A stretch of DNA of 64,000 nt from Torreya grandis (Eukaryota; Streptophyta; Pinopsida; Cupressales; Taxaceae): assembly GCA_037957365.1 (NCBI GenBank), contig JARHVA010002373.1, positions 1,823,501 through 1,887,500 of the forward strand, written 5' to 3'. The translations under genes were made by a program, and so were the position numbers. Below, piece after piece: positions 23,293-36,589 of this stretch; within the stretch, counting starts at the first letter, position 1; each line of letters begins with the position of its first letter. Below the pieces are notes generated by a model. The model was not told the DNA's origin, searched no databases, and was given only the letters and a program-made list of their open reading frames with translations.

Positions 23293-24250
23293 CTATTTGA
23301 TGTTAAATGATGCACCTCTACCTTTGTTATCTCTTGAAGGATTCACATTCCTATTTACTTGTTGATGACCAATTTTAGTCTCAAATTTGAGATTTTTTGC
23401 ATGGGTATTTACTCTATTAGTACCATCACTTCTTGATAGTACATTATCCTTTGATGTTTGAATCTCCTTATTTTCCTTTTGGTATTCTTTGAATCTAAGA
23501 CCCATCTTGTCATGTGGAGACCTCTTACTATTCAAATTATCACCAAGGACTTTAGTGCTCTTTTCAAATTTTTGATGTGTCTTCAATTTGACTATTGCCC
23601 GATCCAATTATGCATTCAAGGACTCCAATTTTATTCTAAACTTGATGCATTATTCCTACTTGGTCTTAAGACTTGTAGTGACAATCTCAATCTGAGTTTC
23701 CAATTATTTGATTATCTCCTCATGTTCATTGGTGTTGTTACTTAGTCTCTCTTCAAAGAGATTGATTTTTTCTTCATAAATCTTAACTAATGATCTTAGT
23801 TTCTAATTCTTCTTTCTTTAAAACATTAACTCCTCTATAACACTCTATAATTCTACCTTAAAGTTTACTTCAGCCTCTTCTTCATCTGATTCTTCATCAT
23901 CTATAAGAATTTTCCTTTTTAAACTAACCTCATTAATTATTTTGATAGCCATAAATAATGTTTCATTTATATCATGATTATTATAGTCATCATCACTATC
24001 AGATGTAATTGTGTCACTTACATCAATGAAACTACTATCTTCTTTAATATAAAAAATTCTCTTATTCTTGATTGACCCTTTCTTACCTTCATACATCCCG
24101 AAACTCTTTTTGTTCTTTTCAGGCTTATAAATTTTTTTATCATCACCATGATGTTCATCGTGATCATTCTTATCCTTGTTAGGACATTAAGATTCAAAAT
24201 GACCAATCTTACCACAATTAAAGCACTTGAATGACAACTTTCCTTTATAC
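23293..24250 (-). pseudogene. Copia-2 gag C-terminal region with zinc knuckle and acidic linker
   Basis: Reading minus from about 24245: CFNCGKIGHFES then a stop then CPNKDKND (CCHC knuckle). A Lys-rich stretch follows, then the acidic Ser/Asp/Glu-rich frame 23845-24096 (DVSDTITSDSDDDYNNHD, ETLFMA, DDEESDEEEAEVNF), as in large plant copia gag proteins. The frame 23293-23607 continues as a charged Lys/Asn-rich linker. The overlapping frame 24018-24215 is a shadow in another frame. Confidence 0.8.
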
Positions 24251-24258
24251 TTACCTGA

Positions 24259-25008
24259 TCATTTCCTTAGTATTCTAACAAACATGGATTCTATCTTGTC
24301 ATCATCAATGTCTGTATTAACTTCATCTTTGACCTTATTACCTTGTGACTTTTTCTCAACTTTGAATATAAATTTATTTTTGAAAGGTCTTCCATCACTT
24401 GTTCTCATTTCATAGGCAGTCAAGATTCCATGAAGCTCATCCATCTATAGTATGTTAAGATATTTGATCTCCTCCATAATAGACACTTTTGAATCAAACT
24501 TAGATGTCTACCATATTATTACCTTTTATACTAATATTAATTCTTCTAACTTCTCTCCTAGACCTTTGATGACATTTACCACTTCATCTATTCTTAACAT
24601 ATGAGATGCAATGTTTTCATCCTCATTCATTCTCAAACTTTCATACTACCTTGAATGGGTCTACAAATTTTCTAACTTAAATTTGGTGTCTCTCTCATAG
24701 ATGGTTTATAAATTTTCCCAAATCCCTTTGGTTTTATCATAATGCATGACCTTTACAAATTCTACCTTTGAAAGACCACATAGGATGACATTCATTTCCT
24801 TAAAGTTGTTCTCACTTGCCTTTTTACTTGTTGCATTAGTTGGTGGTATAGAATGTGGAGTGAATCCATAAATAATAGATTTACATATGTGATATCCCAA
24901 GGACATTAAACAAGTCTTCATTTTTATTCTTCAAAATGCATAGTTAGTCCCACTAAAGAGAGGAGCCTTATTGGTTGAGAAACTTCCTTGTACTTGATGA
25001 CTAGACAT
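24259..25008 (-). pseudogene. Copia-2 gag N-terminal (UBN2-like) domain, decayed
   Basis: The start at 25008 (MSSHQVQGSF) fits the family start because KAPLFSGTNYAF then a stop (Trp expected) then RIKMK follows within 20 residues. The open frame 24706-24921 has VEFVKVMHYDKTKGIWENL, the UBN2 gag signature. The domain continues to 24259-24444 (DELHGILTAYEMRTSDGRPF), the last part before the zinc knuckle. Capsid role; interrupted by several stops. Confidence 0.88.
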
Positions 25009-25057
25009 GATTATGCTTCTAAGATCACCTTTAAGTAGTTATAATTGATTAAAAATA

Positions 25058-25075
25058 CTAGGATCTAATACCAAA
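25058..25075 (-). promoter_or_regulatory. Copia-2 primer binding site
   Basis: The minus strand reads TTTGGTATTAGATCCTAG right after the LTR end. It is a slightly decayed initiator-Met tRNA PBS (family form TGGTATCAGAGC). Confidence 0.85.
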
Positions 25076-27528
25076 TATTGGAATCATAATAATTGACATG
25101 GGGATGGGTGAATCAATGTTTTAAAAACTTTCATTTAATTATGGACAATCATTCATAAACTATGAAAGTAACATTGAGATCTAGCAAAGCATAAAGAACC
25201 ATTTAGACAAGATAACACATATATGAGTGGGAAAACCTAAAAGGGAAGAAAAAAACTATGGTATCTACAAATTGAATATATTCATATAAAAAAAGACCAA
25301 TTTTGTTTAGCACCAACCCCAATAAAGTCAAGCATCCACTTGACTAGGCTTTAACAAGTACCTACTTGCAAAGAAGCACCAAATTCATAAGTGACTCAAC
25401 ACTAACTCAACCACCTCATGAATTTTAATAACCACACATATTATTTTCTATTATGATATTAGTTTAAGACATCCTTCTTCTCAACCATGTAATATTTTAT
25501 TTTCTTGTATTGTATTCTACCAGGTAGGCCTAAACTACCTTTATATATACTAGTCCATGGTCAAACATCACTTAGTCAACCACACACCTTAAAATTCTTA
25601 GGTAAAACATGAAATATATCTTATTAACATGATTAAAATGTAATTTTAACCCCTTTTGGTCTGCAACAACTCAATTAGGCCTTATTCCTCCTTTAGGTCT
25701 TATGGAGACCTAATTGCATTAGGTATGTTCTCTTAATGCCAAAACATGATCTAATTGGGACTACATGGCCTTATTAAATGATAAATAAAAATTAAAATAC
25801 TTATAAATATAATTCAACTAACCTCATCCATGATTTATTAGACTTGTATCCTTCATTCATACCATCAAAGCTCTTTAAGGACAAATTACCCTATTAAGCT
25901 TGTGTACCTCAAAAAGTCTATCTTACAAAAATGAAGCTTAAATACCCTTAAGATACTAAAATATGACAAATTAAACATGTATATAGATTATACATGACCT
26001 CAGGTTCATCATAAAATTATTTTAATACTTTCACTCAAGAGATAAAGGCTTAAGAATATCTCTATAACTTGCTTACTCAGAACTACCAATTTACCTCAAA
26101 CACCAGTCATGGTGAATTAGAATTATAACACCTATGTAGACACTTTTAATGAATATTGATACATGTAAATGATCTTATGATATATATAAACCACCCTTAG
26201 ATATAAAAAACATATGGTCTAATGTCAAATATTGGTCTTACAAACCAATTTATTGACCCTATGTTTCATAGTCCTATCTGAACCAAACAGGCCATTTTGT
26301 GAACAAATTTTTCATTACATACACTGATCTCCAAAGATCCTAAAATAATCAACATGAATTAAAATTTATAAATAAATCCTTAATGCACTTTTTTGCACCA
26401 ATCTATGATGATTAGACCCTTAAATCTACCTCTTCATCTTTGCCTGGATTTTACACTATTCACACCATTAGGTCTATCTGCAACTAGCTAACTTGGATGA
26501 TGAAATTAGAACACATGAAGGCATTAAAATATCTATAAATCATCATGGAAATGTAAAATGAATCTATATATTATTCTACCATCCATTTTATTTTCTTGAC
26601 CAATACAAGTTTTGAGAGCTATAACAACTTCTTTGTAAAGAAGCCTATATTTGTGCATTTTCTCTCTCATTTAACTAACCACCACCACCAGAGGTACCTT
26701 GGATATTTTAATACTTGATAAAATATATTTTATATTAATTTTAATCCATTTTGAGCTTATTTAAACAAGATCTTTCATATCAGGTCCTTATTAAGATTTT
26801 AGGGGGTTTAACATAGGTTTTGGTGTTAACGATTATTCATAAAGGACTACCACTTGAATCCAAAACCAATTCATATATATATATATATATATATATATGA
26901 TATTACCCTTACCCATATATTATTAAGATATCATGTTCCTATGCAGAGGCTACACATGCCAATGAATGTCTAAAAGTGATTTTTGGGTCTTGAGACCTCA
27001 TTCTATGAACTCAAAAAGGCCTAAAACACTGATTCATACAATTTAATTCAAAATATGGCCTCGAAATTTTTAAACATGACTAAAAAAATTCTCACATATG
27101 CATACTTGCCTTGAGATCTGATCTTCATACCTCATTAGGCTAGGTAGGGTTTAGGAGTGGTCTAGGTACATACTTGGACTAAATGTCCTAACCCTATAAG
27201 CTCACCCTGAAACTCTCATGGATGATTATATACCTTTATCACATGATCAACCAATTCCATGAAACCTTTACATGCTTGTTTTCATTCATTTTCATGCACA
27301 TACCTCTTCATGTCATGACTAGGCTCATGACTAGGTTTCCTATGCACTTTAACATCAATGACTTGTAACTTCATGAAAATATAAGACATTAGTTACCTTA
27401 AAATTATCTCTTGCTTCAAATTATCTCTTAACAAAATCCTTTCATGAAAACACTCTAAAATATCCTTAGTCTTCTTTGACACCAACCTTCACAAGATGCA
27501 CCTTCGACATCAATGACAATACTCAACA
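25076..27528 (-). repeat. Copia-2 5' LTR
   Basis: About 2,450 bases, from TGTTGAGTATTGTC at 27528 (minus) to ATTCCAATA at 25076 (TGTTG...CAATA, with CA decayed). The right edge is set by the abrupt end of gypsy-2 RT coding similarity. No second copy exists in the window, so the edges rest on the PBS and on the coding break. Confidence 0.75.
26873..26899. repeat. (AT)n microsatellite in copia-2 LTR
   Basis: Alternating AT run of about 27 bases. Confidence 0.95.
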
Positions 27529-27830
27529 GTCTTGATCCAATATTCATAGTTGACCATCACCTAATTGTAGCCTAAATATCCATCTATAAATGACATCATT
27601 GTATGCAAAACTTCATTCAAATAAGGCAATAGGTAATTATCCTTCTTTAAAACTTTTTTGAGGTTGAAGAATTCCACACAAAGCCTTATTTATCCATTTT
27701 TATTTCAAATTGGCATGAGAGTTTACACCCATGTGGAGTGCCTGATAGGAAAAATGATCTTTATTGAAATTAAAATTTCACCTCATTGAAGATCAAAGAT
27801 ATAATAATAAATTTATGGGATTTTTCCTTT
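27529..27830 (-). pseudogene. Gypsy-2 reverse transcriptase N-terminal part, truncated by copia-2
   Basis: The minus-strand translation shows FPIRHSTWV, then KNG, then IRLCVEFFNLKKVLKKDNYL, then DGYLGYN before it breaks at 27529. These are the Ty3/gypsy RT motifs around the first catalytic region (usually DGFSGYNQ). The catalytic YVDD part and downstream RNase H and integrase are not found left of copia-2, so they were lost or lie elsewhere. Confidence 0.88.
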
Positions 27831-28364
27831 GATAGAACAACTTCACCCATAGTTTGAGATGGATGGTATGAGTAAGGATGGAAGTATTGAATACCTTCAG
27901 ATCCTCATAACTCTAGGCTATAACATCTTTGAAGTCATTTAGATATTGTGTAATCCATTATTTATCACTTTGAGTGCTAGTTGTGCCTAAAATCACAATT
28001 TTTAAATCACCAACATTTCCTAGATTGTAATTCTTGGGTAACATACCTTTAGTAGGGGTTATTTTCTCCTTTTCACCTTGATAATCCATATAAAAAGCCA
28101 ATTTAGTGAGATGATACCCTTAAGTATGTTGTTCATTTTCATATTTATCATTCCTTATTCATGCAGCTCAAACTCATCCCTATCATCTTCATCTATGACC
28201 TAAGATTCAAATACCTCTATGTTTATGATGAAGTTAATAATATGTTGGTCAAAATTGAATACCTAGAAGTTTCATACATTATCCAAGATAGAAGGTTCAA
28301 AGACCAGATCTACTAAGAATATCTTCAATATAGAGTTGGTAATTAGTTACAAGGTGATATTAAT

Positions 28365-28730
28365 TGTTAATGCATTGTTCATATGATTTATTCTATAAGG
28401 TACTAGTTGTATATTACATGCATCGATATCCTCTATTAAATTCCATACATGACTATGATACTTGGACAAGCACTTGTCATTATAATTATACTTGATTATG
28501 ACTTACTTAACCACTATTTTTGATTCACCCAATACCTTCAGGTTCTTGAATTTTATCTTGAGAGGATACTAAAGGCCATGAACCAATACTTCATATTTGG
28601 ACACATTTTTAATGCAAGAAAATTGGATCCAAAAAGTAGCCATGTAATATTTTACTCTGAAGTTAATGAGTTCAGCCTCGATACCATAACCACTCTTAAA
28701 CTTAGATTTATCAAATTTTAGGGTCCATAA
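28365..28730 (-). pseudogene. Gypsy-2 additional RNase H domain upstream of RT
   Basis: Minus strand: LKFDKSKFKSGYGIEAELIN (first Asp region), SKYEVLVHGL (Glu region), LKVLGESKIVVK (second Asp replaced by Glu), YHSHVWNLIEDIDACNIQLV, VPYRINHMNNALTI. The order and spacing are those of a type I RNase H as found in Tat-lineage Ty3/gypsy elements. It lies between the protease (29233-29454) and RT (27529-27830), not at the C-terminal side of RT. Two stops interrupt it. Confidence 0.85.
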
Positions 28731-29232
28731 ATGCTCTTCAATTTCTTATAGTAAACTCTGAGAGGTAGGCGCTACTAAACATTAACCTCTTTGTCATTTT
28801 AAAAAATATCAAGTGTCCATATACTTTATTCTTTAACTAATAATGACCTTCTTGTTCGGTCCTCGATGGTTAAAGTAGGCATTAGGATACTTAGAATAGA
28901 ATTATTTTCATCCCAATAGCTTAAAAAATTTCCTTTTCCATTGGTTTTATCATGTTCTAACTAGTTTATTTCCATCTTGGTCTTGCCTAATGCCAGAGGA
29001 AGTTTTGAAATGTCACATTCTACATATAAATCAATATGATTTGAATTTACATGAAAACACTATCAGAATAAAGGATTTCAGGTGAATAGAATTCATCCTC
29101 CTCATCTATCCATTTAAGATATTTAATATTGGATTTACCTCACATGAATAACATGTTATCATGAGCTTTGTATTTTTTTTAGGCATGTAGACCCCAAGTT
29201 TAAAATCTTCATACATAACTTCATTCATGTTA

Positions 29233-29470
29233 TTATACTTCATGATCATATGGGTTATTTCTTAGATCACATTTAATTATGATTTTATTGGGTATGCCAC
29301 ACCATATGATCCACATGAAAGATAAAATAATTACCATATAACCATTTATCATTCTCAACCAATCTATGCTGAGAAACATACCATATGCATCAGGTATGCC
29401 AAACACTTGAATGCCAATGAACCACTGTACCCTTGGATTAGAATCCAACTGCATGTGAATGTGGTTTAGT
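29233..29470 (-). pseudogene. Gypsy-2 protease-region segment
   Basis: The open frame holds IQVFGIPDAYGMFLSIDWLR, a segment I recognise from plant Tat-type polyproteins (V.G.PDAYGMLLSRDWS), where it forms the end of the protease region. PNKIIIKCDLR follows. The protease active site itself is expected just upstream (29470-29900) but is not readable. Confidence 0.75.
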
Positions 29471-31064
29471 TAACCAAAAAAATTGACCTATAATTTTTAC
29501 ACTTATACTACCTTCCTATTTGAGTTAGTAGGAGTCAGGTCTAATTTATATTAAACTAAGGCATCACATTTCCTGAAGCACTTGAATCCACTGAACAATT
29601 GTGAGTTTTCTCAAAAATCTAGATTCTTAGGAGAAAATTAGGGGTTTCAGTTTTCTCTATATAAATTTAAACACGATCATAAAATAATATATTATTTTAT
29701 TTCCCTTTAAGAGTAGATAAATATTTTAATAACAAATCTTTCTATTGAGAAATTTGGAGGAAGTCAAGCATGGTTATGTTGACCTTAGTCTTCTTTAGGT
29801 CTTTGATAATGTTGTATCCAAGTTTATTTTATTCCAATGGTTTTTCAACTTATGGGGGTGTATAATTCTTCTTTGGTTGATAAGATGTGTGGGCTATTTA
29901 GGTGGAAATAGGTTGTTTCTTGAGTTCTCATCAGGTAGAAATTGAGTGTTGTTCGGAGGAGTGGATGTAGTTAAAGGATTTTTTAATTTATTCCTCAACA
30001 AGTAATTGTTTCCCCTTCATTTTTTTTAAATGTGTGAACCTCATCCAAGTTTTTCTCAAGCTAATTGTCACTTTCATACAAGAATTCATATTTTTCCAAT
30101 ACCAAGGTGGTACCTAGATTATCTCCACTTTGATTCAAGCCATTATCAAGTGTAGACACTATTTCAAGATTATCCATCTGCTTTTGGAAGATGTTTGAGG
30201 CTAATAATAAATCAATACATTTAGTTTTAGCATGGTCTACTATGATATGTAGCCTACACTAGGTGGGAAATGCCAAATAAACTAATTTCATAGAGTTTGA
30301 AGCATTTTCATTACTCTAATTGGTGTTTTTAAGAGGACTAGCAACATTTATATTGTTTGGCCTAGTGATCCATTAACAGTTAGATCTTTGAAATCAAAAG
30401 TTCCTATTTTAAGGAGGATTGTTTGAGTTTTATTTTTGTTTTGAAGAAATTGTCTCCATAAATAACCTATGTCATTTGTCAATCATTGAAGCATCTACTG
30501 CAAATTCACCACTTCTAGGTTTACATTAACATTCTAGTTATTTACCATTTATAGTAGTGAGTTAACCATATGTTCCACAACATTTAGAAATGTGGGGACA
30601 AAAGGATGCATTTGGTTAAGGGAATTGTTAATAAGCAATAGATTATTTATAAATGATATGATAACCTATTGATTACTATTAGGTGTAGGATAACCACTTA
30701 TGTTAGGCATGACAACAATGTTTTTGTAGCCACATGGATGAGTTGGTGATTATTTTATTGAGGTAACATGTGATTGGGAGGAAACATGGAACATTAGGAA
30801 TGTAATTCAAGGGTGTAGGGTTATAAACCTAGTTTTGGCTTAGATACATTACACTAAAGATTGAATAATCAAAGGTTTATTATGCATGAGAGTTTGGTTG
30901 ATCACCAAAATTTTATTATAAGCACCCAGGTGCCCTAATGAGGGAAATAGACTAGCCCCATACCCTTGTGGCATAATTTATTGTTTAATTGTGATAGCTT
31001 CATGATATGCCAAGGTTAAGGTTGTAAGGGTTTCAAGAGTCCTATGGACAAAAATAGAGGTTAT
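29471..31064 (-). pseudogene. Gypsy-2 gag C-terminal part, decayed
   Basis: Minus strand from 31064: SIFVHRTLETL then TLTLAYHEAITIKQ, a gag stretch that continues directly from the gag half at 44566 when the 13.5-kb element is removed. The remainder is Asn/Gln-rich linker with frequent stops and no recognised domain. Confidence 0.7.
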
Positions 31065-34000
31065 TGTTGACCAAATTTGACTTTTAAGTCAAATTAGGGC
31101 ACCCCTAGTAAAAAAAATTGATTTTTATGCCTATAAGGGGGTATAATGTATTGTCATAAGGTGTTTTATAGGTCATTTGATGCCTTTAAATGTTATATTA
31201 ACCTTGATCACTCTTTTGATTAGTCTATCAAGTTAGTTGGAGTCATTTTAAGGGTATAAGTAATGCATTTAATGCTTGGTATAGGTTTCTTTGGAAATGT
31301 ACAAGTGTCAAAGATTTGTGTCACATTCCATGTGTCTTAGTATTTCTATAGTAACTATCACTAACTGAAAATTATTAGGTTACTAAAAAAGGGTAGTTTT
31401 CTTAAAGAAAATAATGAGTTTGACACTTGGATGACCTCTTTGGGAAGTGTGTCATGTGGTAAATGATCAAGAAGTGTCTATTGATCTCCCTAACACTCAA
31501 TTATAAGTTTTATATTCTTTTAAAATTTCATTTGGAGGAAAAAACCATCTATTTCCCTTCTTGTTCTTCTTGGTAGACTGAAGTGAATTATAGGTTTTTG
31601 ATCGATATAGTCAACACATGGGGTATCAATAAAAATGATCTTGGGGGAATATTATAAACTTTAATACCTTAAAATCCACATAATAATTTTTAGAGCTTCA
31701 TAAACCATCGATTTGAAGTGGACTATGTAAATCTGCTTGTCATTCTATGCAACCTTTAGGTTTTGCTTTGGTTTGAGTAATTTCATATGAGTCAGATATT
31801 GAGATTGATTATAGAGGATGTTTAAATCCTTATCTATCACTTCCCATGCTTGGTTTCAAGTTTCAATTTGTTTTTACAAGCTAATAACCTCAATTTTGCA
31901 AACTAGTACATTAGATGTTGATGTGTAGTTTTATTTTGTTTTTTGAGTTTCCATGCTTTGCGAATAGGTATAGAGGGTTATGTTATATTTTTTAAAAATT
32001 TAAAAGGTGATATTTATCCTATATTAAAATTCAAACCTCATTCATCAAATTCACATTCTCGTTGGAGTTGCAATCACAATCATACATGTAACCAGTTTGC
32101 CTTATGATTGTACTGCACAGTTAACTAGGTGCTTGCAAGTGATTTTCACATTGGAATTGATGTTTTAGATATTTTTTCAAAGTATCCATAAATACAAATA
32201 TGTGTTTTAATGATTTAATATTAGTCTAGGTTGTTTTTAGGATTGTTTGTCCTTACATATAGCTCTAATTTTTCCCTCTGCCTATGTATGACATCTTCAA
32301 AACATTCAGGCAGCTTGACTGAGAGCTAAACACCCTTTTCAAGTATTATAATAAGTGATTTAAATAGTGTATAAAAATATTATTTAAGGAAGGATCATGA
32401 TAAATTTTTTGAGGATGCCAAAACTGGCAAGAGAAGGTTGGAAACTAGCTTGAAGAGACAAAGACTGATATAGGGACTCAGTCCCTATTTTGAGCAAATA
32501 GAGGCCCAAGAGATTTTTCAAGAGGGAATATAACATAGTTAGTAGGAGTTCATGACATATAAATAGGTGAATATGATATAAATACCATAGGTAAATACCT
32601 ATACAAAAATTGAAGGGCAGAGGTTAAAGGGAAGGTGGTTTTCAAAAGGCCTAAAAGTGCCCCAAAACACTAAATTTTTTCAATGTTGTCTATAGGATTG
32701 TGAATCCAAATGAGACCCTTCTTCACTTAAGGTTATAAATTGAACTTTAAACTATGTATAGATGTTTCAAATGACTCAATTTTTTTTCCATGGCATAAAT
32801 ATCACCAAGAAAATAAAGGTACCTTGTTTTGGACCCCTCGCTCACATATCCAATCTGTACAATGTCAAAATGCTCACCTACAACAGGTAGGTAGGGAGGG
32901 AGATAATGAGTTGGATTTATTGAGATTTGAAAATGTATCAAAGTGATAAAATGGTTTAAATAAAATACTTATGACTTAATATAAATATAAATGGTTTTAT
33001 GAGTTTTGAATCTAAGCCTAGAGCCTAATGCACCTATAGTAGACCTAAATATGTCTAAGTCCAGTCAGTCAGAGACTTGGTTTTGGTGTAGAAGGTGCAC
33101 TAAAATGACTAAGAAGAACAAAATATTGATTGGAAAGTGAATTTAAACTTAAAAAAACATGTTAGTTTCATATAACCTTCCAAATTCCAAGACAAGTCCT
33201 TTACAAGGTCCCAAACCCTTGTACTCAATCAGGCAGGGGTCAAGAAAGAAATCCTTAAGTCAAAACAAGAGATCATAGTTTGTGTTTGTTAAGAGCATGT
33301 AAAGGAATAAAATATGAGTATAAAGGTCATTATTAACTCAAGGGGGTTAAAATTAATTCCAAACACCATAACTAAGGTTTCATGGAGTAGATGTAACCTA
33401 CATGTAGGGAAAAAAGTCACAGTCATGCAATGAGTTGGGAACATGGCACTCTTGATACTAAAAAGGTAAAAACCTAATGATAAATAGATTTTATGATTAT
33501 AAAATGAATTTTGTGCATTTTTTTACAGACATAAAACAATCAAGAATACTTATAGGTGTCTTTTCAAATAAGGAAACACAGTCCCCTTCCATTCACCCCT
33601 GCATAATCCTTGTTTAGCTAGTCTGCCTTAGAAATTGAGAGAGATTTGTGGTCTAGACTTAAAAATGAGGAATGAAATATTTAATAGAGAATATTTTGGA
33701 CAAGATAAAACTATAGAGTCATTCATTAATTTATTTGATAGAGAATAATACCCCTCCGTTCTGTCTTAAAGGTAGAACACTCAAGAGAAGAAATAAACCA
33801 TTTAAGGAGTATGAAGGAGAAGATAGTGAGTAAATCATTTAAGGGATAATAATACCACTAAAGGATTATTTTTAGAGGTTAATGAGGATATTTAAATAGT
33901 TTTAAATCAACTATGAGGTACATAAACAAGTTACATATAGTACACTTCAGGAACCTTGCACAGTTTACACTCTGTAGAGTCTGTTTTGGAAATGTGTGAG

Positions 34001-36383
34001 GTTGGAGGGTCTAGAATCTTTACCAATGGTTAAAAATTGGTACATGGAATGAATATGAGTTAAGGAATATGATAAATCTTTCAAATGGTTTGATAAAATA
34101 AGGTAAGTACCCACTATTTTGTCTTAGACAGGGGGTACTTTCCCCATTCACAAGCCTTATAGTTATGAGGTTTGGAAGCAAAATAGTGAAGGAAAGGTTG
34201 GACGGACATCATAAATAGATTTTTATAGTTAGAAAACATACATAAAAATAATATAAACACTTAAAATAAGGAATATACCCAATAGAGAGGTCTAAAATGT
34301 AAATGTAGCAGACACACATAAAGAGAGGGATTAGGCCTAGTGACCAGATGTGAGACCATTTCCACTTTTGGATCTAAGTGTGATTTATACTAGATTGGAA
34401 CATGTATAAGGGGTTAATATAGATTTATTTTAGATATTTATAAGTAGGGTAACATATAAAAACTCACCTTGATCTTCAAAACCAAAATAGGCCTACTAGG
34501 CATGGTGAAGGCCTAGTGCCCAAATGGGGAGTCCATCATACCTTTTGCATGAAGTGATAATTATAATTTGTTGTAACATGTGTATGAGATGGTTAAAGGT
34601 TTTTTTAATCCCTAAAATTTCAAGAAAAGACAAAGAAGATCATTTTATAGCTCAAACCCCATTTAGACTTGTAGGAACAAGGGAAACAAGCTTGATAGGC
34701 CATCTTGTGAAGATCATATCTTTCATGAGGACTTTAATGGGAGACAAAAAAGTTTAGGGATGTTAGCCAGGTTCCCTAAGGCCAAATTTTTTAAATTAGT
34801 TATAAAATTTGACATTGGATCTTTATTAACCAACCTTAAGACCAAAAACAAGCCTAAAACCCTACTAAACCCTTGCTAAGGACCAATCTTGGAAAATGGA
34901 AATGCCATATAATGATATAACTTGGAGAGGACTCCAATAGGCTACTTCACACCATGATTAGTTTTACAAACTTGTATGGATGGGGGTAGAAATAGTTTTT
35001 TCTCACTATTTTGTGTGTTTTTCAGGTTACAAGAGGAGTTAAGATATGAAACCAAGTTTGGGAGAAATATTTACACTTATAATAACTCCTAATATTTATT
35101 TCATGCCATGAGATAACTTTTAAGTACCTAAAATAGGTGTTTCAACTTAGATAGTCAAATCTGGCATATTGGACAAACTAGTGAAGAAGATGGAAAAATT
35201 CAAGTGGGATGTTTTTAAAGATTTTTTTATGATTAAAAGGACATTTAGGGTCTTTAAAATTTTTATTCACTCTATCCCACATATTTTCATGATCAACTGA
35301 AGCCAATTTGGATTCCAAGTGTGGTAAGTACATGAAAAGGAGGTTTCCTAGAGTGCAGGTTATGATGTCTCTCTTCTAGGTCATTACATAAGACCAATCA
35401 TGTATCCAATGAATGAAGAGGAATGTATAAGATCCTCAAATTCAATTAAAATCATTATACCTACCCTTGATTAGTTACAAGTTACTCAAATAGGCCTAAT
35501 CATGAAGGCAATTTTTTGTGAAAGAAAAGAAGTTTTAGGCCACTTTCCATAACTTTGATGACTTGAATTGACACTTGTTGCTCCTAACCTTTCATGGTTT
35601 GACCCATATACTCTTCCCATTCATGGATAAATATTATTCTCATCTTGAAAAGTATTCTTGTGACCCTTAGACTTATCTTCTTCTCTCTCTCTCTCTCTCA
35701 AACTCTATAAGAGTTGGCCATTTTGGCATTGTATTGGATGCTCCACCTAAGTATGGTTAATTCCTACTCATTTGTATACCTTTTGATCAATAAAATGACT
35801 AATTTTTACCTATTAATGACTATTCACAAGTGTTTTCCACTTTAATGATGAATTTTATTTAGTGAAGACTATGGATTCCTAGCATGTGGTCTCATTCTTT
35901 CACCTTGTTTGAAGTTGGAAAACTTCTTTTTATAGGGAATGTGAAGTATTTTAAGGGATGAAAAATGTTGATTGAGATAGTATTTTAATTAGTGCCATTT
36001 AAGGCCTCTTGTATAGTCCTCTTAGATTTTCACATTTATCCATGACCTCACAATGTAACATTGATGTGAGAAGATGAAGATTGAAGGACTGTATTTTTAG
36101 TTTGTTTCTTGGTCTCAAGTGTAGAATACAATTAGTTGGAAGTCATCAAATTGATTTGGTGTATCACCTCATTAGTTTATATTGCTTTTATTTATCTCTC
36201 TCCCTTTTCACCTCTCAAAGTTAGTTATAGATTCAATCCTAAGTGTTACATCAAGGGAGCTGTCCCTATCTAGAGATTACCTTGTTCCTTAGGCTACCCA
36301 CAAGCTTAGAGATATTCAATTATGCCACTTGGATGAGGAGAGAATTGTTATCTCCTCACAGGGTGAAAATATAAGTTATAATA
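31065..36383 (+). repeat. LARD-like element, left (5') LTR
   Basis: Collinear with 39234-44565 over its whole length with many substitutions and small indels (for example about 20 bases near 35710 absent from the right copy). The small open frames inside it (32740-32946, 34524-34757) have no recognised product and are not conserved open in the other LTR. Confidence 0.92.
35682..35699. repeat. (TC)n microsatellite in the LTR
   Basis: TC run of about nine units. The right LTR has a shorter version at about 43894-43905. Confidence 0.9.
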
Positions 36384-36384
36384 G

Positions 36385-36406
36385 TTTTTGGCATGATCGA
36401 TGAGAC
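36385..36406 (+). promoter_or_regulatory. Putative primer binding site of the LARD-like element
   Basis: TTTTTGGC followed by ATGATCGATGAGAC directly after the left LTR. The TTTTTGGC start and spacing fit the tRNA-Asp PBS used by many plant gypsy elements (TGGCGCCGTTGCC...), with C-to-T type decay in the rest. An alternative reading on the minus strand left of the right LTR (AGTGACTCAT...) was considered weaker. Confidence 0.45.
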
Positions 36407-36589
36407 TCTATTTCCAAGAGTTGGAGGATTTTTGGTGTTATCCTTCAATGCATCAACCTTTAGAGGCATCTTTTCAAGCATCAATGGTAACTCTGAAGAT
36501 ACATCAGTTGGTTAAGTAGCCAAGGTATTCCATTTGAATATTATTGATAATATTTTTTTGTGTTCCTAAGTCCCAACGGAGATTCATGG

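Larger units (their letters stand above)
19650..27528 (-). mobile_element. Copia-2: large Ty1/copia element lacking a recognisable 3' LTR
   Basis: In minus-strand order: 5' LTR (25076-27528), PBS, gag with UBN2-like domain, zinc knuckles, protease, pre-integrase, integrase, RT and RNase H, ending near 19950. The domain set, the long acidic linker after the first zinc knuckle and the Met-tRNA PBS suit a large plant copia lineage (SIRE/Maximus-like; lineage is inference). The 5' LTR interrupts the RT of gypsy-2. The left boundary is approximate because the 3' LTR is missing. Confidence 0.85.

Noticed and set aside
32740..32946. 68-residue plus-strand ORF in the left giant LTR
   Set aside because: The equivalent frame in the right LTR (about 40900-41100) is interrupted, so there is no sign of conservation.
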